A stretch of DNA of 64,000 bases. Origin: Streptomyces globisporus (GTDB taxonomy: Bacteria; Actinomycetota; Actinomycetes; Streptomycetales; Streptomycetaceae). Below are positions 29,806 through 40,037 of the stretch, piece by piece. Below the pieces are notes generated by a model, which was given only the letters and a program-made list of their open reading frames with translations, was not told where the DNA came from and made no database searches. The DNA is taken from positions 124,001 to 188,000 of the forward strand of contig BMTG01000015.1 in assembly GCA_014649555.1 (NCBI GenBank), read 5' to 3'. The position numbers and the translations under genes were made by a program. The stretch's first letter is position 1, and each line of letters starts with the position of its first letter.

Positions 29806-31377
29806 GTGACCACCTCGCCCTCCTCGCCCGTGGCCGACGACTCTCCCGTGTCTTCCGTGGACGACGCCCCGCCCCGCGACCAGGGGCTGAGCTCCCGGGC
29901 CGCGGCGGTCCTCGTCTTCGGGTCCTCGGCCGCCGTCCTCGTGGTCGAGATCGTCGCCCTGCGCCTGCTGGCCCCGTACCTCGGCCTCACCCTGGAGACC
30001 AGCACGATGGTGATCGGCATCGCGCTGACCGCCATCGCCCTGGGCTCCTGGCTGGGCGGTCGCATCGCCGACCAGGTCGATCCGCACCGGCTCATCGCCC
30101 CCGCGCTCGGGGTGTCGGGCGTGGTCGTCGCGCTCACCCCGCTCCTGCTCCGTACCACCGCCGAGTGGTCCCCCGCGCTGCTCCTGCTGGTCGCGTCGGC
30201 GACCCTCCTGGTGCCGGGCGCTCTGCTCTCCGCGGTGACCCCGTTCGTGACGAAGCTGCGGCTCACCAGCCTCGCCGAGACCGGGACGGTCGTCGGGCGG
30301 CTGTCGGGCGTCGGCACCTTCGGAGCCATCGTCGGCACCGTGCTCACCGGATTCGTCCTGGTCACGCGGCTGCCCGTCAGCTCCATCCTGATCGGCCTCG
30401 GCACGCTGCTGGTGCTCGGGGCCGCCCTCGCCGGCCGGCAGGCCCGGCAGTGGCGGCGCGCCACCGCCGTGGCCCTCGCGACCGTCGTCGCCGGCACCCT
30501 CGCCACCGGGTTCGCCCCCGGCGGCTGCGACGCGGAGACCCGCTACCACTGCGCCCAGGTCGTCGCGGACCCCGAGCGGGACAGCGGCCGCACACTCGTC
30601 CTGGACGGCCTGCGCCACTCCTACGTCGACCTGGAGGACCCGGCGTACCTGAAGTTCGCCTACGTACGCGCCTTCGCCTCCGTCGTCGACACCGCCTTTC
30701 CCGAGGGCGAGCCGCTGACCGCCCACCACATCGGGGGCGGCGGCCTCACCTTCCCCCGCTACCTCGCGGCCGCCCGCCCCGGGACCCGCAGCCTCGTCTC
30801 CGAGATCGACCCCGGGGTCGTCCGCATCGACCGCGACCGGCTCGGCCTCGGCCCGGCGGCCACGACCGGCATCGACGTACGGGTGGAGGACGGGCGGCTC
30901 GGTCTGCGGCGGCTGGACGCGGGCAGCCACGACCTGGTCGTCGGCGACGCCTTCGGAGGCGTCAGCGCGCCCTGGCACCTCACGACCTCCGAGGCGTTGA
31001 AGGACGTACGCCGGGCGCTCGACGCGGACGGTCTGTACGTCGCCAACCTCATCGACCACGGCCGGCTCGCCTTCGCCCGTGCCGAGGTCGCCACCCTCGC
31101 CGCGACCTTCCCGCATGTCGCGCTGCTGGGGAAGCCCGCGGACATCGGCCTGGACCCCACGGCTTCGAGCATCGGCGGCAACATGGTGGTCGTCGCCTCC
31201 GCCCGGCCGCTCGACGCCCCCGCCGTCCAGAAGTCCATGGACGCCCGGGACGTCGGCTGGAGGATCGCCACCGGCGACACCCTCACCGCCTGGACGGGGA
31301 AGGCGCGAGTGCTCACCGACGACCACGCGCCCGTCGACCAGCTCCTCCAGCCCCACCCTGTCCGAACGGCTCGGTGA
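29806..31377 (+). CDS. Membrane-fused spermidine synthase-like protein
   Basis: This 523-residue protein joins an N-terminal membrane region of about seven helices (residues 30-240, ALGSWLGGRIADQ and onward) to a C-terminal spermidine-synthase-type domain. The latter has HHIGGGGLTFPRYL for nucleotide binding, SEIDPGVV, VVGDAFGG and a DDHAPVDQLL end. Such fusions are common in actinobacteria and their real reaction is unknown; polyamine synthesis should not be assumed. The start is GTG. The last codons form the first unit of a tandem repeat. Confidence 0.88.
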   Translation: MTTSPSSPVADDSPVSSVDDAPPRDQGLSSRAAAVLVFGSSAAVLVVEIVALRLLAPYLGLTLETSTMVIGIALTAIALGSWLGGRIADQVDPHRLIAPALGVSGVVVALTPLLLRTTAEWSPALLLLVASATLLVPGALLSAVTPFVTKLRLTSLAETGTVVGRLSGVGTFGAIVGTVLTGFVLVTRLPVSSILIGLGTLLVLGAALAGRQARQWRRATAVALATVVAGTLATGFAPGGCDAETRYHCAQVVADPERDSGRTLVLDGLRHSYVDLEDPAYLKFAYVRAFASVVDTAFPEGEPLTAHHIGGGGLTFPRYLAAARPGTRSLVSEIDPGVVRIDRDRLGLGPAATTGIDVRVEDGRLGLRRLDAGSHDLVVGDAFGGVSAPWHLTTSEALKDVRRALDADGLYVANLIDHGRLAFARAEVATLAATFPHVALLGKPADIGLDPTASSIGGNMVVVASARPLDAPAVQKSMDARDVGWRIATGDTLTAWTGKARVLTDDHAPVDQLLQPHPVRTAR

Positions 31378-31436
31378 CGCCACGGACGGTTCGGTGACGC
31401 CCGAACGGCCCGGTGACGCCGAACGGCCCGGTGACC
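31362..31436. repeat. Four ~19-base tandem repeats at the gene end
   Basis: Four units at 31362-31380, 31381-31400, 31401-31419 and 31420-31436 share the pattern CGAACGGCYCGGTGACGC. The first includes the stop codon of the spermidine-synthase-like gene. They look like successive duplications of the gene end. Confidence 0.85.
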
Positions 31437-31471
31437 CAGGGTTGTTCGGGCGGGGTCACCGGGCCGTTCGG
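31419..31471. terminator. 18-bp terminator built from the repeat
   Basis: The last repeat unit (31419-31436) pairs perfectly with 31454-31471 over 18 bases, with a 17-base loop. It lies between convergent genes and should stop both transcripts. The other repeat units could compete as alternative left arms. Confidence 0.85.
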
Positions 31472-31481
31472 ACGTGCTGCC

Positions 31482-33263
31482 TCACCCGTGCCAGGACCGC
31501 CACAGCGACGCGTACGCGCCGCCCGCCGCCACCAGCTCGTCATGGCTGCCCAGTTCACTGATCCGGCCGTCCTCCACGACCGCGATCACATCCGCGTCGT
31601 GCGCGGTGTGCAGCCGGTGCGCGATCGCCACCACCGTACGGCCCTCCAGCACCCGGGCCAGGGAACGCTCCAGATGGCGGGCGGCCCGCGGGTCCAGCAG
31701 CGAGGTCGCCTCGTCCAGCACCAGCGTGTGCGGATCGGCGAGCACCAGACGGGCCAGCGCGATCTGCTGCGCCTGGGCCGGAGTCAGCGCGAACCCGCCC
31801 GAACCGACCTCGGTGTCCAGCCCCTTCTCCAGCGCCTTCGCCCAGCCGTCCGCGTCGACCGCGGCCAGCGACGCCCACAGCTCCGCGTCCTCCGCCCCTT
31901 CACGGGCGAGGCGCAGATTGTCCCGGAGCGAACCGACGAAGACATGGTGCTCCTGGTTGACCAGGGCCACATGCTCACGCACCCGCTCCGCCGTCATCCG
32001 CGACAACTCCGCACCGCCGAGCGTGACCTCACCGGTGCGCGGTGCGTAGATCCCCGCCAGCAGCCGGCCCAGCGTCGACTTGCCCGCGCCGGACGGGCCG
32101 ACCAGGGCGAGCCGGGTGCCCGGAGCCACGTCGAGCGACACCTGGTGCAGGACGTCGACGCCCTCCCGGTACCCGAAGCGGACCTCGTCCGCCCGTACGT
32201 CCCGGCCGTCGGGGCCGACCTCGGCGTCGCCCGCGTCCGGCTCGATGTCCCGGACGCCGACCAGCCGCGCCAGCGACACCTGGGCGACCTGGAGTTCGTC
32301 GTACCAGCGCAGGATCAGACCGATCGGGTCGACCATCATCTGGGCCAGCAGCGCCCCCGTCGTCAGCTGCCCGACCGTCAGCCAGCCCTCCAGCACGAAC
32401 CAGCCTCCGAGCAGCAGGACCGCGCCGAGGATGGTCACGTACGTCGCGTTGATGACGGGGAAGAGCACCGAGCGCAGGAACAACGTGTACCGCTCCCACG
32501 CGGTCCACTCCTCGATCCGCCGGTCCGACAGCGCCACCCGGCGGCCGCCGAGCCGGTGCGCCTCCACGGTCCGTCCGGCGTCCACGGTCTCCGCGAGCAT
32601 CGCGGCGACGGCGGCGTAACCGGCGGCCTCGGAGCGGTACGCGGAGGGGGCCCGGCGGAAGTACCAGCGGCAGCCCACGATCAGCACCGGCAGCGCGATC
32701 AGCACGGCCAGCGCCAGCGGGGGAGCGGTCACCGTCAGCGCGCCGAGCAGCAGACCCGCCCACACGACACCGATCGCCAGCTGCGGCACGGCCTCGCGCA
32801 TCGCGTTCGCCAGCCGGTCGATGTCCGTGGTGATCCGGGACAGCAGATCACCCGTCCCGGCCCGCTCCAGCACGCCGGGCGGCAGTCCGACGGACCGGAC
32901 GAGGAAGTCCTCGCGCAGATCCGCGAGCATCTCCTCGCCCAGCATCGCGCCGCGCAGCCGCATGGAGCGGGTGAACACGACCTGGATGACCAGCGCCACC
33001 GCGAAGATCGCGGCCGTGCGCTCCAGATGCAGGTCGGTGACCCCGTCCGAGAGGTCCTCGACCAGACCGCCCAGCAGATACGGTCCGGTGATCGAGGCGA
33101 CCACCGCCACCGCGTTGACCGCGATCAGGACGGTGAACGCCCTGCGGTGCCGGCGCAGCAGACTCCGTACGTAACTCCGCACGGTCGTCGGTGTGCCCAC
33201 GGGCAGCGTCGTCGCCGACTCCGGGGCCGCGGGGTCGTACGCCGGGGGTGCGACGCCGATCAT
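31482..33263 (-). CDS. ABC exporter half-transporter with degenerate signature motif
   Basis: This 593-residue half-transporter has six membrane helices and a nucleotide-binding domain. Walker A is intact ([11 protein letters not shown]), as are Walker B (TLVLDEATS) and the H-loop (AIAHRL). The signature that is normally LSGGQ reads LTPAQ, followed by [12 protein letters not shown] 33263 has GAGGAGAGG upstream and overlaps the partner gene stop in an ATGA, so the two proteins are made together. With its partner it should form a heterodimeric exporter; the cargo is unknown. Confidence 0.93.
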   Translation of the reverse strand: MIGVAPPAYDPAAPESATTLPVGTPTTVRSYVRSLLRRHRRAFTVLIAVNAVAVVASITGPYLLGGLVEDLSDGVTDLHLERTAAIFAVALVIQVVFTRSMRLRGAMLGEEMLADLREDFLVRSVGLPPGVLERAGTGDLLSRITTDIDRLANAMREAVPQLAIGVVWAGLLLGALTVTAPPLALAVLIALPVLIVGCRWYFRRAPSAYRSEAAGYAAVAAMLAETVDAGRTVEAHRLGGRRVALSDRRIEEWTAWERYTLFLRSVLFPVINATYVTILGAVLLLGGWFVLEGWLTVGQLTTGALLAQMMVDPIGLILRWYDELQVAQVSLARLVGVRDIEPDAGDAEVGPDGRDVRADEVRFGYREGVDVLHQVSLDVAPGTRLALVGPSGAGKSTLGRLLAGIYAPRTGEVTLGGAELSRMTAERVREHVALVNQEHHVFVGSLRDNLRLAREGAEDAELWASLAAVDADGWAKALEKGLDTEVGSGGFALTPAQAQQIALARLVLADPHTLVLDEATSLLDPRAARHLERSLARVLEGRTVVAIAHRLHTAHDADVIAVVEDGRISELGSHDELVAAGGAYASLWRSWHG

Positions 33264-35125
33264 GCCCTCTCCTCGATTTCCTCGATGCTCTTCATGGCGG
33301 GGACGTCGTCGCTCTTCGGGGCGGGGACGTCGCCGACGCCGTTCACCGCGTTCGCGGCGGCGGCCTCGTCGTCGGTCTCGCGGGTGACGACCGCCCGGTA
33401 GCGCGGTTCGGTGCGCAACAGGTCGCGGTGGTTCTCCACGGCGACGACCGTGCCCTCGTGGACGAGGACCACCCGGTCGGCGGCGTCGAGCAGCAGCGGC
33501 GACGAGGCGAACGCCACCGTCGTACGCCCCTGGCGCAGCTTCGCGATCCCGGCGGCGACCCGTGCCTCGGTGTGCGAGTCGACCGCAGAGGTCGGCTCGT
33601 CCAGCACCAGCGCCTCCGGGTCGGTGACCAGGGACCGGGCCAGCGCGAGGCGCTGGCGCTGACCGCCGGACAGGGACCGGCCGCGCTCGGTGATCCGGGT
33701 CCGCATCGGGTCCCCGTCGTTGTCGGCGGACGCCTGGGCCAAGGCGCTCAGCACATCGGCGCACTGGGCCGCCTCCAGCGCCGCGTCCGCGGTGACCAGG
33801 CCCGAGGACGGGACGTCCAGCAGCTCGCGGAGCGTGCCGGACAGCAGCACCGGGTCCTTGTCCTGGACCAGGACCGCCGCTCGTGCGGCGTCCAGCGGGA
33901 TCTCGTCCAGGGCGACCCCGCCGAGCAGCACCGACGGGGCCGCCGCGGCAGCCTGGTCGTCCTCATCGCCGGTCTCCGCGTGCCCGCCGAGCCGGTCGGC
34001 CAGCCGGCCCGCCTCGTCCGGGTCGCCGCAGACCACGGCGGTGAACTGCCCGCGCGGGGCCATCAGCCCGGTCGCCGGGTCGTACAGATCACCGGTGGGC
34101 GTCACACCCTCGACGGTGGCCTCCTGCGCACTGCGGTGCAGCGACAGCACCCGCACCGCACGCTGGGCGGACGGCCGCGAGAAGGAGTACGCCATCGCGA
34201 TCTCCTCGAAGTGACGCAAGGGGAACAGCATCAGGGTGGCCGCGCTGTAGACCGTGACGAGCTGGCCGACGTCGATCCGGCCGTCCCGGGCGAGCGTCGC
34301 CCCGTACCAGACCAGGGAGATCAGCAGGAGGCCCGGCAGCAGCACCTGCACCGCCGAGATCAGCGCCCACATCCTGGCGCTGCGCACGGCCGCGCGGCGG
34401 ACCTCCTGCGAGGCGCGGCGGTAGCGGCCGAGGAACAGCTCCTCGCCGCCGATACCGCGCAGCACCCGCAGCCCGGCGACGGTGTCCGAGGCCAGCTCGG
34501 TGGCCTTGCCCGCCTTCTCGCGCTGCTCGTCGGCGCGGCGGGTGGCGCGCGGCAGCAAGGGCAGCACGGCCAGGGCCAACACCGGCATGGCGAGCGCCAC
34601 CACGAGGCCGAGGGACGGGAGGTAGACCGCCAGGCCGACGGAGATCACCACGAGGGCGGTGGCCGCGGCGGCGAACCGGGAGAGCGCCTCGACGAACCAG
34701 CCGATCTTCTCCACGTCACCGGTCGACACGGCCACGACCTCACCGGCCGCGACCCGGCGGGTCAGCGCGGAGCCCAGCTCGGCGGTCTTACGGGCGAGCA
34801 GCTGCTGGACCCGCGCGGCGGCGGTGATCCAGTTGGTCACGGCGGTCCGGTGGAGCATGGTGTCGCCGACGGCGATCAGCACGCCGAGGGCCACGATGAG
34901 GCCGCCCGCCAGGGCGAGCCGCCCACCGGAGCGGTCGATGACGGCCTGGACGGCGAGCCCCACGGTGACCGGCAGACCGGCGATGCCCAGCTGGTGCAGC
35001 AGCCCCCAGGAGAGGGACTTCAGCTGCCCGCCGAGCTGATTGCGGCCGAGCCAGAACAGGAAGCGAGGGCCCGAACGGACATCGGGGTCGCCGGGATCCG
35101 AATACGGAAGGTCGCGAATCTGCAT
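33260..35125 (-). CDS. ABC exporter half-transporter with degenerate Walker A and H-loop
   Basis: This 621-residue partner has the same domain order. Its signature is canonical ([15 protein letters not shown]) and so is Walker B (ALVLDEPTS), but the Walker A position reads [14 protein letters not shown] without Gly-Lys-Ser/Thr, and the H-loop His is replaced ([10 protein letters not shown]). The two defects fall in the same composite ATP site as the partner's defect. ATG 35125 ([10 protein letters not shown]) is chosen; the ribosome site is weak (GGGAC). Confidence 0.93.
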   Translation of the reverse strand: MQIRDLPYSDPGDPDVRSGPRFLFWLGRNQLGGQLKSLSWGLLHQLGIAGLPVTVGLAVQAVIDRSGGRLALAGGLIVALGVLIAVGDTMLHRTAVTNWITAAARVQQLLARKTAELGSALTRRVAAGEVVAVSTGDVEKIGWFVEALSRFAAAATALVVISVGLAVYLPSLGLVVALAMPVLALAVLPLLPRATRRADEQREKAGKATELASDTVAGLRVLRGIGGEELFLGRYRRASQEVRRAAVRSARMWALISAVQVLLPGLLLISLVWYGATLARDGRIDVGQLVTVYSAATLMLFPLRHFEEIAMAYSFSRPSAQRAVRVLSLHRSAQEATVEGVTPTGDLYDPATGLMAPRGQFTAVVCGDPDEAGRLADRLGGHAETGDEDDQAAAAAPSVLLGGVALDEIPLDAARAAVLVQDKDPVLLSGTLRELLDVPSSGLVTADAALEAAQCADVLSALAQASADNDGDPMRTRITERGRSLSGGQRQRLALARSLVTDPEALVLDEPTSAVDSHTEARVAAGIAKLRQGRTTVAFASSPLLLDAADRVVLVHEGTVVAVENHRDLLRTEPRYRAVVTRETDDEAAAANAVNGVGDVPAPKSDDVPAMKSIEEIEERA

Positions 35126-35240
35126 GACGTCCCAGGGCTCGTGAAACGGAGATCCGGACGGACCTCGAAGACAGGGTGACGTGCAAGGTTCCCTGTTCGT
35201 CCCGTTCCGGGGCAACCGGTTTTTTCCGGTCGCCCCCGCC

Positions 35241-35279
35241 CTGCGGGGTCCCGGGCCGAGCAGGCCCGGGACCCCGCAG
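35241..35279. terminator. 17-bp perfect terminator stem
   Basis: Bases 35241-35257 pair perfectly with 35263-35279 around GAGCA. It lies 4 bases beyond the GH109-type gene stop and before the ABC genes, all on the minus strand. Confidence 0.85.
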
Positions 35280-35282
35280 ACG

Positions 35283-36767
35283 TCACTCCGCGGGCTTCTC
35301 CGAGTCCATGCCGGACCGGGCCTTCTTCCACTCGCCCCGGGTGAAGTCCGGGATCGGCAGTGGCGCGCCCTTGGCCTTGATGGACAGATGGCTCAGCGGC
35401 ACCGGTGCTGTCCAGACCGCCGCGTCGTACACGTCGAAGTCGGGCACCAGACCGAGCCGCATGCACTGCATCAGGCGGAACACCATGATGTAGTCCATCC
35501 CGCCGTGGCCGCCCGGCGGATTGGCGTGCTCCTTCCACAGCCAGTGGTCCCACTCGGCGTACTTCTTGAAGTCGTCCCACTGGTGGTTGGTGTTCGTGGG
35601 CTCCAGATAGATCCGCTCCGGGTAGTCCTCGAACACGCCCCGGGTCCCGCCGAGGCTGTTGATCCGCGAGTACGGGTGCGGCGACGACACATCGTGCTCC
35701 AGCCGGATCACCCGGCCCTTGGCGGTCTGCACGAGGCTGATCGTCCGGTCGGCCCCGATGTACGACTCCTTCCAGCTCGGGTCGCCCGGAGGCATGTGCT
35801 CCTCGCGGTACGCGGCGAGCCCCAGGGGCGTGGTGCCGACACTGCTGATGCTGACGACCCGGTCGCCCCGGTTGACGTCCATGTAGTTGGCGACCGGACC
35901 GAACCCGTGGTTGGGGTAGAGGTCACCGCGCAGCCGGGTGTGCCACAGCCGCCGCCACGGACCCTCGTAGTAGTCGGGGTCGAACATCAGCTCACGCAGA
36001 TCGTGGTTGTAGGCCCCCGCGCCGTGCTGCAGTTCGCCGAAGAGACCCGCGTGTGCCATCCGCAGCACCCGCATCTCGTTCTTGCCGTAACAACAGTTCT
36101 CCAGCTGCATGCAGTGCCGCCGGGTGCGCTCGGAGAGATCCACGAGCTGCCACAGCTCTTCCAGGCGCATCGCGATCGGGCACTCCACCCCGACGTGCTT
36201 GCCGTTCAGCATCGCCGTCTTCGCCATCGGGAAGTGCAGCTCCCACGGCGTCACCACGTAGACGAAGTCGATGTCCCCGCGCTTGCAGAGGTTCTCGTAG
36301 TCGTGCTCGTCCTTGGCGTAGATCGCCGGGGCGGGCTGACCGGCGGCCGTCACCTTCTTGGCCGCCTTCTCCGCCTTGTCCCGGACCGTGTCGCACACCG
36401 CCTTGACCTGGACGCCCGGGAGGGCGAGGAAGAGGTCGATCATGCTGTCGCCGCGGTTGCCGAGGCCGATGATGCCGACCCGGACCGTGGAGCGCCGCTC
36501 GAAGGGCACGCCCGCCATGGTGCGGCCCTGCCGGGGAGGGGCGGCGGCCACGGCTTCCGCGGCGGTGACGGCCTCGGGGGCACGCGCCCCGGCCGCCGAC
36601 GCGGTGCCTCCGCCCAGTGCGCCGAGGCCGAGTCCGGCCCCGGCCACGCCCGCCGTGGTCCACAGCACCGAACGGCGGCTGGGATCCTGCCGGTTCACCT
36701 CGTCGGCCGCGCCGCTGTGCGGGGGTATGTCCTGCGGTTCCGGTGCGGGCCGGGCGTCGTCGTTCAT
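35283..36767 (-). CDS. Tat-exported Gfo/Idh/MocA oxidoreductase (GH109-like)
   Basis: This 494-residue protein has a twin-arginine signal (SRRSVLW, then a Gly/Ala-rich core near residues 30-60). The NAD-binding motif [13 protein letters not shown] follows near residue 97. Family members of glycoside hydrolase 109 cleave alpha-N-acetylgalactosamine by an NAD-dependent redox mechanism, and blocks such as [29 protein letters not shown] and [21 protein letters not shown] match this group. The exact sugar is not certain. GGAGG stands 8 bases before the ATG. Confidence 0.9.
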   Translation of the reverse strand: MNDDARPAPEPQDIPPHSGAADEVNRQDPSRRSVLWTTAGVAGAGLGLGALGGGTASAAGARAPEAVTAAEAVAAAPPRQGRTMAGVPFERRSTVRVGIIGLGNRGDSMIDLFLALPGVQVKAVCDTVRDKAEKAAKKVTAAGQPAPAIYAKDEHDYENLCKRGDIDFVYVVTPWELHFPMAKTAMLNGKHVGVECPIAMRLEELWQLVDLSERTRRHCMQLENCCYGKNEMRVLRMAHAGLFGELQHGAGAYNHDLRELMFDPDYYEGPWRRLWHTRLRGDLYPNHGFGPVANYMDVNRGDRVVSISSVGTTPLGLAAYREEHMPPGDPSWKESYIGADRTISLVQTAKGRVIRLEHDVSSPHPYSRINSLGGTRGVFEDYPERIYLEPTNTNHQWDDFKKYAEWDHWLWKEHANPPGGHGGMDYIMVFRLMQCMRLGLVPDFDVYDAAVWTAPVPLSHLSIKAKGAPLPIPDFTRGEWKKARSGMDSEKPAE

Positions 36768-36901
36768 CGAGCCTCCAGGTGGGGTGTGGGGGTTCAGACG
36801 GTGCGCGAGCGCGCCCGGTCCCGCCGTACGGATACGGGCGGCGGGACCGGGGCTCGGTAAGGACCCTGGAGGGTGAGGCTGATGGTGCGCAAGGGAAGTA
36901 T

Positions 36902-36935
36902 TTGGACTCTTGTCCTCAAACCTTGGACTTTTCTC
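36902..36935. promoter_or_regulatory. Direct repeat of TTGGACTYTT upstream of the GH109-like gene
   Basis: TTGGACTCTTGTC (36902) and TTGGACTTTTCTC (36923) match at 11 of 13 positions and are exactly 21 bases apart, two helical turns. The first also contains the small palindrome GGAC-N4-GTCC. They lie 135-170 bases upstream of the GH109-like start in otherwise gene-free DNA, as would suit a regulator site. Confidence 0.5.
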
Positions 36936-36944
36936 ACGGCACGC

Positions 36945-36980
36945 CGAAGCCCCGACTGGTGCAACCAATCGGGGCCTTCG
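36945..36980. terminator. Terminator of the FAD/Fe-S oxidase gene
   Basis: CGAAG-CCCCGACTGGT pairs with ACCAATCGGGG-CCTTCG with one mismatch and one bulge around GCA. It lies about 50 bases after the oxidase stop on the minus strand. The rest of 36768-37031 holds no gene apart from the direct repeat. Confidence 0.7.
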
Positions 36981-37031
36981 AACGCTCATCTGTGCAGGCC
37001 GGCGGGGGTGTTGGCGCCCGCCGTCACCCAC

Positions 37032-39986
37032 TCACGGGAGAGTCGGCCGGGTGGCGTGTTCCAGTTCGATCAGCGCCGAGCGGTACGGGTGCCCGGTGGC
37101 GCGTTCCATGCCGATCTCGCACATCCGGTTCGCCGACAGATAGGCGTCGTAGGGGCGGCGGTCGACCTCGGCGGCCTCCTTGGCGGTCGCCGAGTCGGTC
37201 AACTCCTTGTGGAGCATGCCCCGGTCGCCCGCGAACGCGCAGCACCCCGCGTCGTCCGGGATCACGACCTCCTCCGCACAGGCCTCGGCCAGCGCCCGCA
37301 ACTGCCCCACATCACCCAGATGTTCCATCGAGCAGGTCGGATGCAGGACCGCCGAGCCGGCCGTCCGGAACACCGTCAGATGCGGCAGCAGCTCCTCGGC
37401 CGCCCACACCAGCGAGTCCACGACGGTCAGTTCGCGGTGGAGCGCCCGGTTGTCCTCGGTGAGGTAGGGCACCACCTCCTCGGCGATGCCCAGCGTGCAC
37501 GAGGAGGCGTCCACCACCAGCGGCAGCGTCCCGCCAGCCGTCCACCCCCAGGCGGCCTCCACGATCCGGTTCGCCATGATCCTGTTGCCCGCGTCGTACC
37601 CCTTCGAGTGCCAGATCGTCGCGCAGCACGTGCCCGTGACGTCCTCGGGGATCCATACCGGCTTTCCGGCCCGTCCGGACACGGCGACCACCGCTTCGGC
37701 CAGGGAGAGTCCGGGCCCCGCGTCGCCGTCGTCCGGCCCGGCGAAGATGCGGTTGACGCAGGCCGGGTAGTACACCGCGCTCGCCCCGACGCGTGCCGTG
37801 TCCGGCAGCCGCCGGGCCGCCGCACCGGGGATCTGCGGCAGCCACTCCGGTACGAGATCGGGGCGCACGGCCTTGCGGGCGAGCCGCGTCACGGCCTGCA
37901 GCGGGGCGTCCCCCACCCGGTCCCCGACGGTGTCGGCCGCCGCCACGGCCAGCCGCGCCGAAGCCTCCACCGCGCGGAAGTTCTTCGCGGTGAGGGCCGC
38001 GATCCGCTCCTCGCGCGGGGTGTGCCTGCGGTGCCGGAAGCCCTTCATCATCGCCCCGGTGTCGATGCCGACCGGGCAGGCGAGTTTGCAGGTGGAATCC
38101 CCGGCGCAGGTGTCCACGGCGTCGTAGCCGTACGCGTCCAGCAGGCCGGACTCCACCGGTGAGCCGTCCCTCTGGCGCATCATCTCCCGGCGCAGCACGA
38201 TCCGCTGGCGCGGAGTGGTCGTCAGATCCTCGCTGGGGCAGGTCGGTTCGCAGAATCCGCATTCGATGCAGGGGTCGGCGACCGCCTCCACCTTCGGAAT
38301 GGTCTTCAGACCCCGCAGATGGGCCCGCGGGTCCCGGTCCAGCACGATGCGCGGGGCGAGTACCCCGGCGGGGTCGATGACCTGCTTGGTCCGCCACATC
38401 AGCTCGGTGGCGCGCGGCCCCCACTCCCGCTCCAGGAACGGCGCGATATTGCGTCCGGTGGCGTGCTCCGCCTTGAGCGATCCGTCGAACCGGTCCACCA
38501 CCAGGGCGCAGAACTCCTGCATGAACGCGTCGTACCGGGCCACATCGGCCGGCTTCGCCGCGTCGAACGCGAGCAGGAAGTGCAGATTGCCGTGCGCCGC
38601 GTGACCCGCCACGGCGGCGTCGAACCCGTGGCGCGACTGGAGCTCCAGCAGCGCCGCGCAGGCGTCCGCCAGCCGGGCGGGCGGCACCGCGAAGTCCTCC
38701 GTGATCAGGGTGGTGCCCGAGGGCCGGGAGCCGCCGACGGCGGTGACGAACGCCTTGCGGGCCTTCCAGTACCCGGCGATCGCCCCGGCGTCGCGGGTGA
38801 ACGCGTTGGTCACGGACGCCGCCGGACGGACGAGGTCCAGACCGGCCACGACCGTGTCCGCCGCCCGCTCGAACGCCGCCTGGCCCGCCTCGTCGGCCGC
38901 CCGGAACTCCACCAGCAGCGCCGTCGTCTCCCGGGGCAGCGCCGCCCAGTCCGCCGGGACGCCCGGCACGCTGACGGAGGCGCGCAGGGTGTTGCCGTCC
39001 ATCAGCTCCACGGCGATCGCCCCCGCCTCGTTGAACCGGGGCACGGCGGCAGCGGCGGCGGTGAGGGAGGGGAAGAACAGCAGGGCGCTGGAGGTCCGCC
39101 GGTCGAGCGGGAGGGTGTCGAAGACGACCTCGGAGATGAAGCCGAACGTCCCCTCGGAGCCGACCATCAGCCCCCGCAGGATCTGCACCGGCGTCGCCCC
39201 GTCGAGGAAGGCGTCCAGGCGATATCCGTTGGTGTTCTTGATCGTGTACTTGGCGCGGATCCGGGCGGTCAGCTCAGCGTCCGCCTCGATCTCCGCCTTC
39301 AGCTCCAGCAGCCCCGCGCACAGCTCCGGTTCCGCGTGGGCCAGCTCCTCGTCGGCGGCGGGGTCCGCGGTGTCGACGACGGTGCCGCTCGGCAGGACGA
39401 AGGTGAGCGAGGCGAGCGTCCGGTAGGAGTTGCGGGTGGTGCCCGCCGTCATGCCCGAGGCGTTGTTGGCGACGACCCCGCCGAGGGTGCAGGCGATGGC
39501 GCTGGCCGGGTCGGGGCCGAGCAGCCTGCCGTACCGGGCGAGGGTGGCGTTGGCCCGCATGACGGTGGTGCCCGGCAGGATCCGGGCCCGCGCCCCGTCG
39601 TCCAGCACCTCGACGCCGGTCCAGTGACGGCGTACGTCGACGAGGATGTCCTCGCCCTGGGCCTGGCCGTTGAGGCTGGTGCCCGCGGCCCGGAACACCA
39701 CGGAACGGCTCTTGCCGTGGGCGTACGAGAGGATCGCGGACACGTCGTCGAGGTCCTCGGGGACCAGCACGACGCGGGGGAGGAAGCGGTAGGGGCTGGC
39801 GTCGGAGGCGTACCGCACGAGGTCGGAGATCTTCCAGAGCACCTTGTCCGCGCCGAGCAGCGCGGTCAGCTCGCTCCGCAGCGGCTCCGGGGTGCCGCCC
39901 GCGCTGCGGTCGGTGACCCGGTCGGGGGCGGGTTCCCGAACCGTTCCGGGGCGCAGGGCTTCCGGGTCGGGCTCCAGCAGCGGCAT
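37032..39986 (-). CDS. FAD-linked oxidase with Fe-S and CCG domains (D-lactate/glycolate dehydrogenase-like)
   Basis: This 984-residue fusion carries an N-terminal FAD-binding domain (LVPEDLDDVSAIL, FRAAGTSLNGQAQG, GGVVANNASGMT), an FAD-oxidase C domain (VEHA-type SLKAEHATGRNIAPFL), two 4Fe-4S clusters (CIECGFCEPTCP and a CAGDSTCKLACP region) and C-terminal cysteine-rich CCG modules (PTCSMEHLGD, DDAGCCAFAGDRGM). It resembles quinone-linked D-2-hydroxyacid dehydrogenases of the GlcD-GlcF type in one chain. ATG 39986 has a GGGGAAGG region upstream. It lies 52 bases after the MarR gene on the same strand. Confidence 0.9.
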   Translation of the reverse strand: MPLLEPDPEALRPGTVREPAPDRVTDRSAGGTPEPLRSELTALLGADKVLWKISDLVRYASDASPYRFLPRVVLVPEDLDDVSAILSYAHGKSRSVVFRAAGTSLNGQAQGEDILVDVRRHWTGVEVLDDGARARILPGTTVMRANATLARYGRLLGPDPASAIACTLGGVVANNASGMTAGTTRNSYRTLASLTFVLPSGTVVDTADPAADEELAHAEPELCAGLLELKAEIEADAELTARIRAKYTIKNTNGYRLDAFLDGATPVQILRGLMVGSEGTFGFISEVVFDTLPLDRRTSSALLFFPSLTAAAAAVPRFNEAGAIAVELMDGNTLRASVSVPGVPADWAALPRETTALLVEFRAADEAGQAAFERAADTVVAGLDLVRPAASVTNAFTRDAGAIAGYWKARKAFVTAVGGSRPSGTTLITEDFAVPPARLADACAALLELQSRHGFDAAVAGHAAHGNLHFLLAFDAAKPADVARYDAFMQEFCALVVDRFDGSLKAEHATGRNIAPFLEREWGPRATELMWRTKQVIDPAGVLAPRIVLDRDPRAHLRGLKTIPKVEAVADPCIECGFCEPTCPSEDLTTTPRQRIVLRREMMRQRDGSPVESGLLDAYGYDAVDTCAGDSTCKLACPVGIDTGAMMKGFRHRRHTPREERIAALTAKNFRAVEASARLAVAAADTVGDRVGDAPLQAVTRLARKAVRPDLVPEWLPQIPGAAARRLPDTARVGASAVYYPACVNRIFAGPDDGDAGPGLSLAEAVVAVSGRAGKPVWIPEDVTGTCCATIWHSKGYDAGNRIMANRIVEAAWGWTAGGTLPLVVDASSCTLGIAEEVVPYLTEDNRALHRELTVVDSLVWAAEELLPHLTVFRTAGSAVLHPTCSMEHLGDVGQLRALAEACAEEVVIPDDAGCCAFAGDRGMLHKELTDSATAKEAAEVDRRPYDAYLSANRMCEIGMERATGHPYRSALIELEHATRPTLP

Positions 39987-40037
39987 GTCGGCCTTCCCCT
40001 CGGCTCGGCGCTCAGCGGTGGCACGCGGCAACGGCGC

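Noticed and set aside
29527..31383. 618-codon minus-strand frame opposite the spermidine-synthase-like gene
   Set aside because: No family motif and low-complexity Gly/Asp/Glu composition; the plus strand is clearly coding.
36768..37031. tRNA or small RNA gene in the spacer
   Set aside because: The hairpin present is a terminator shape; no cloverleaf or CCA-type end could be found.
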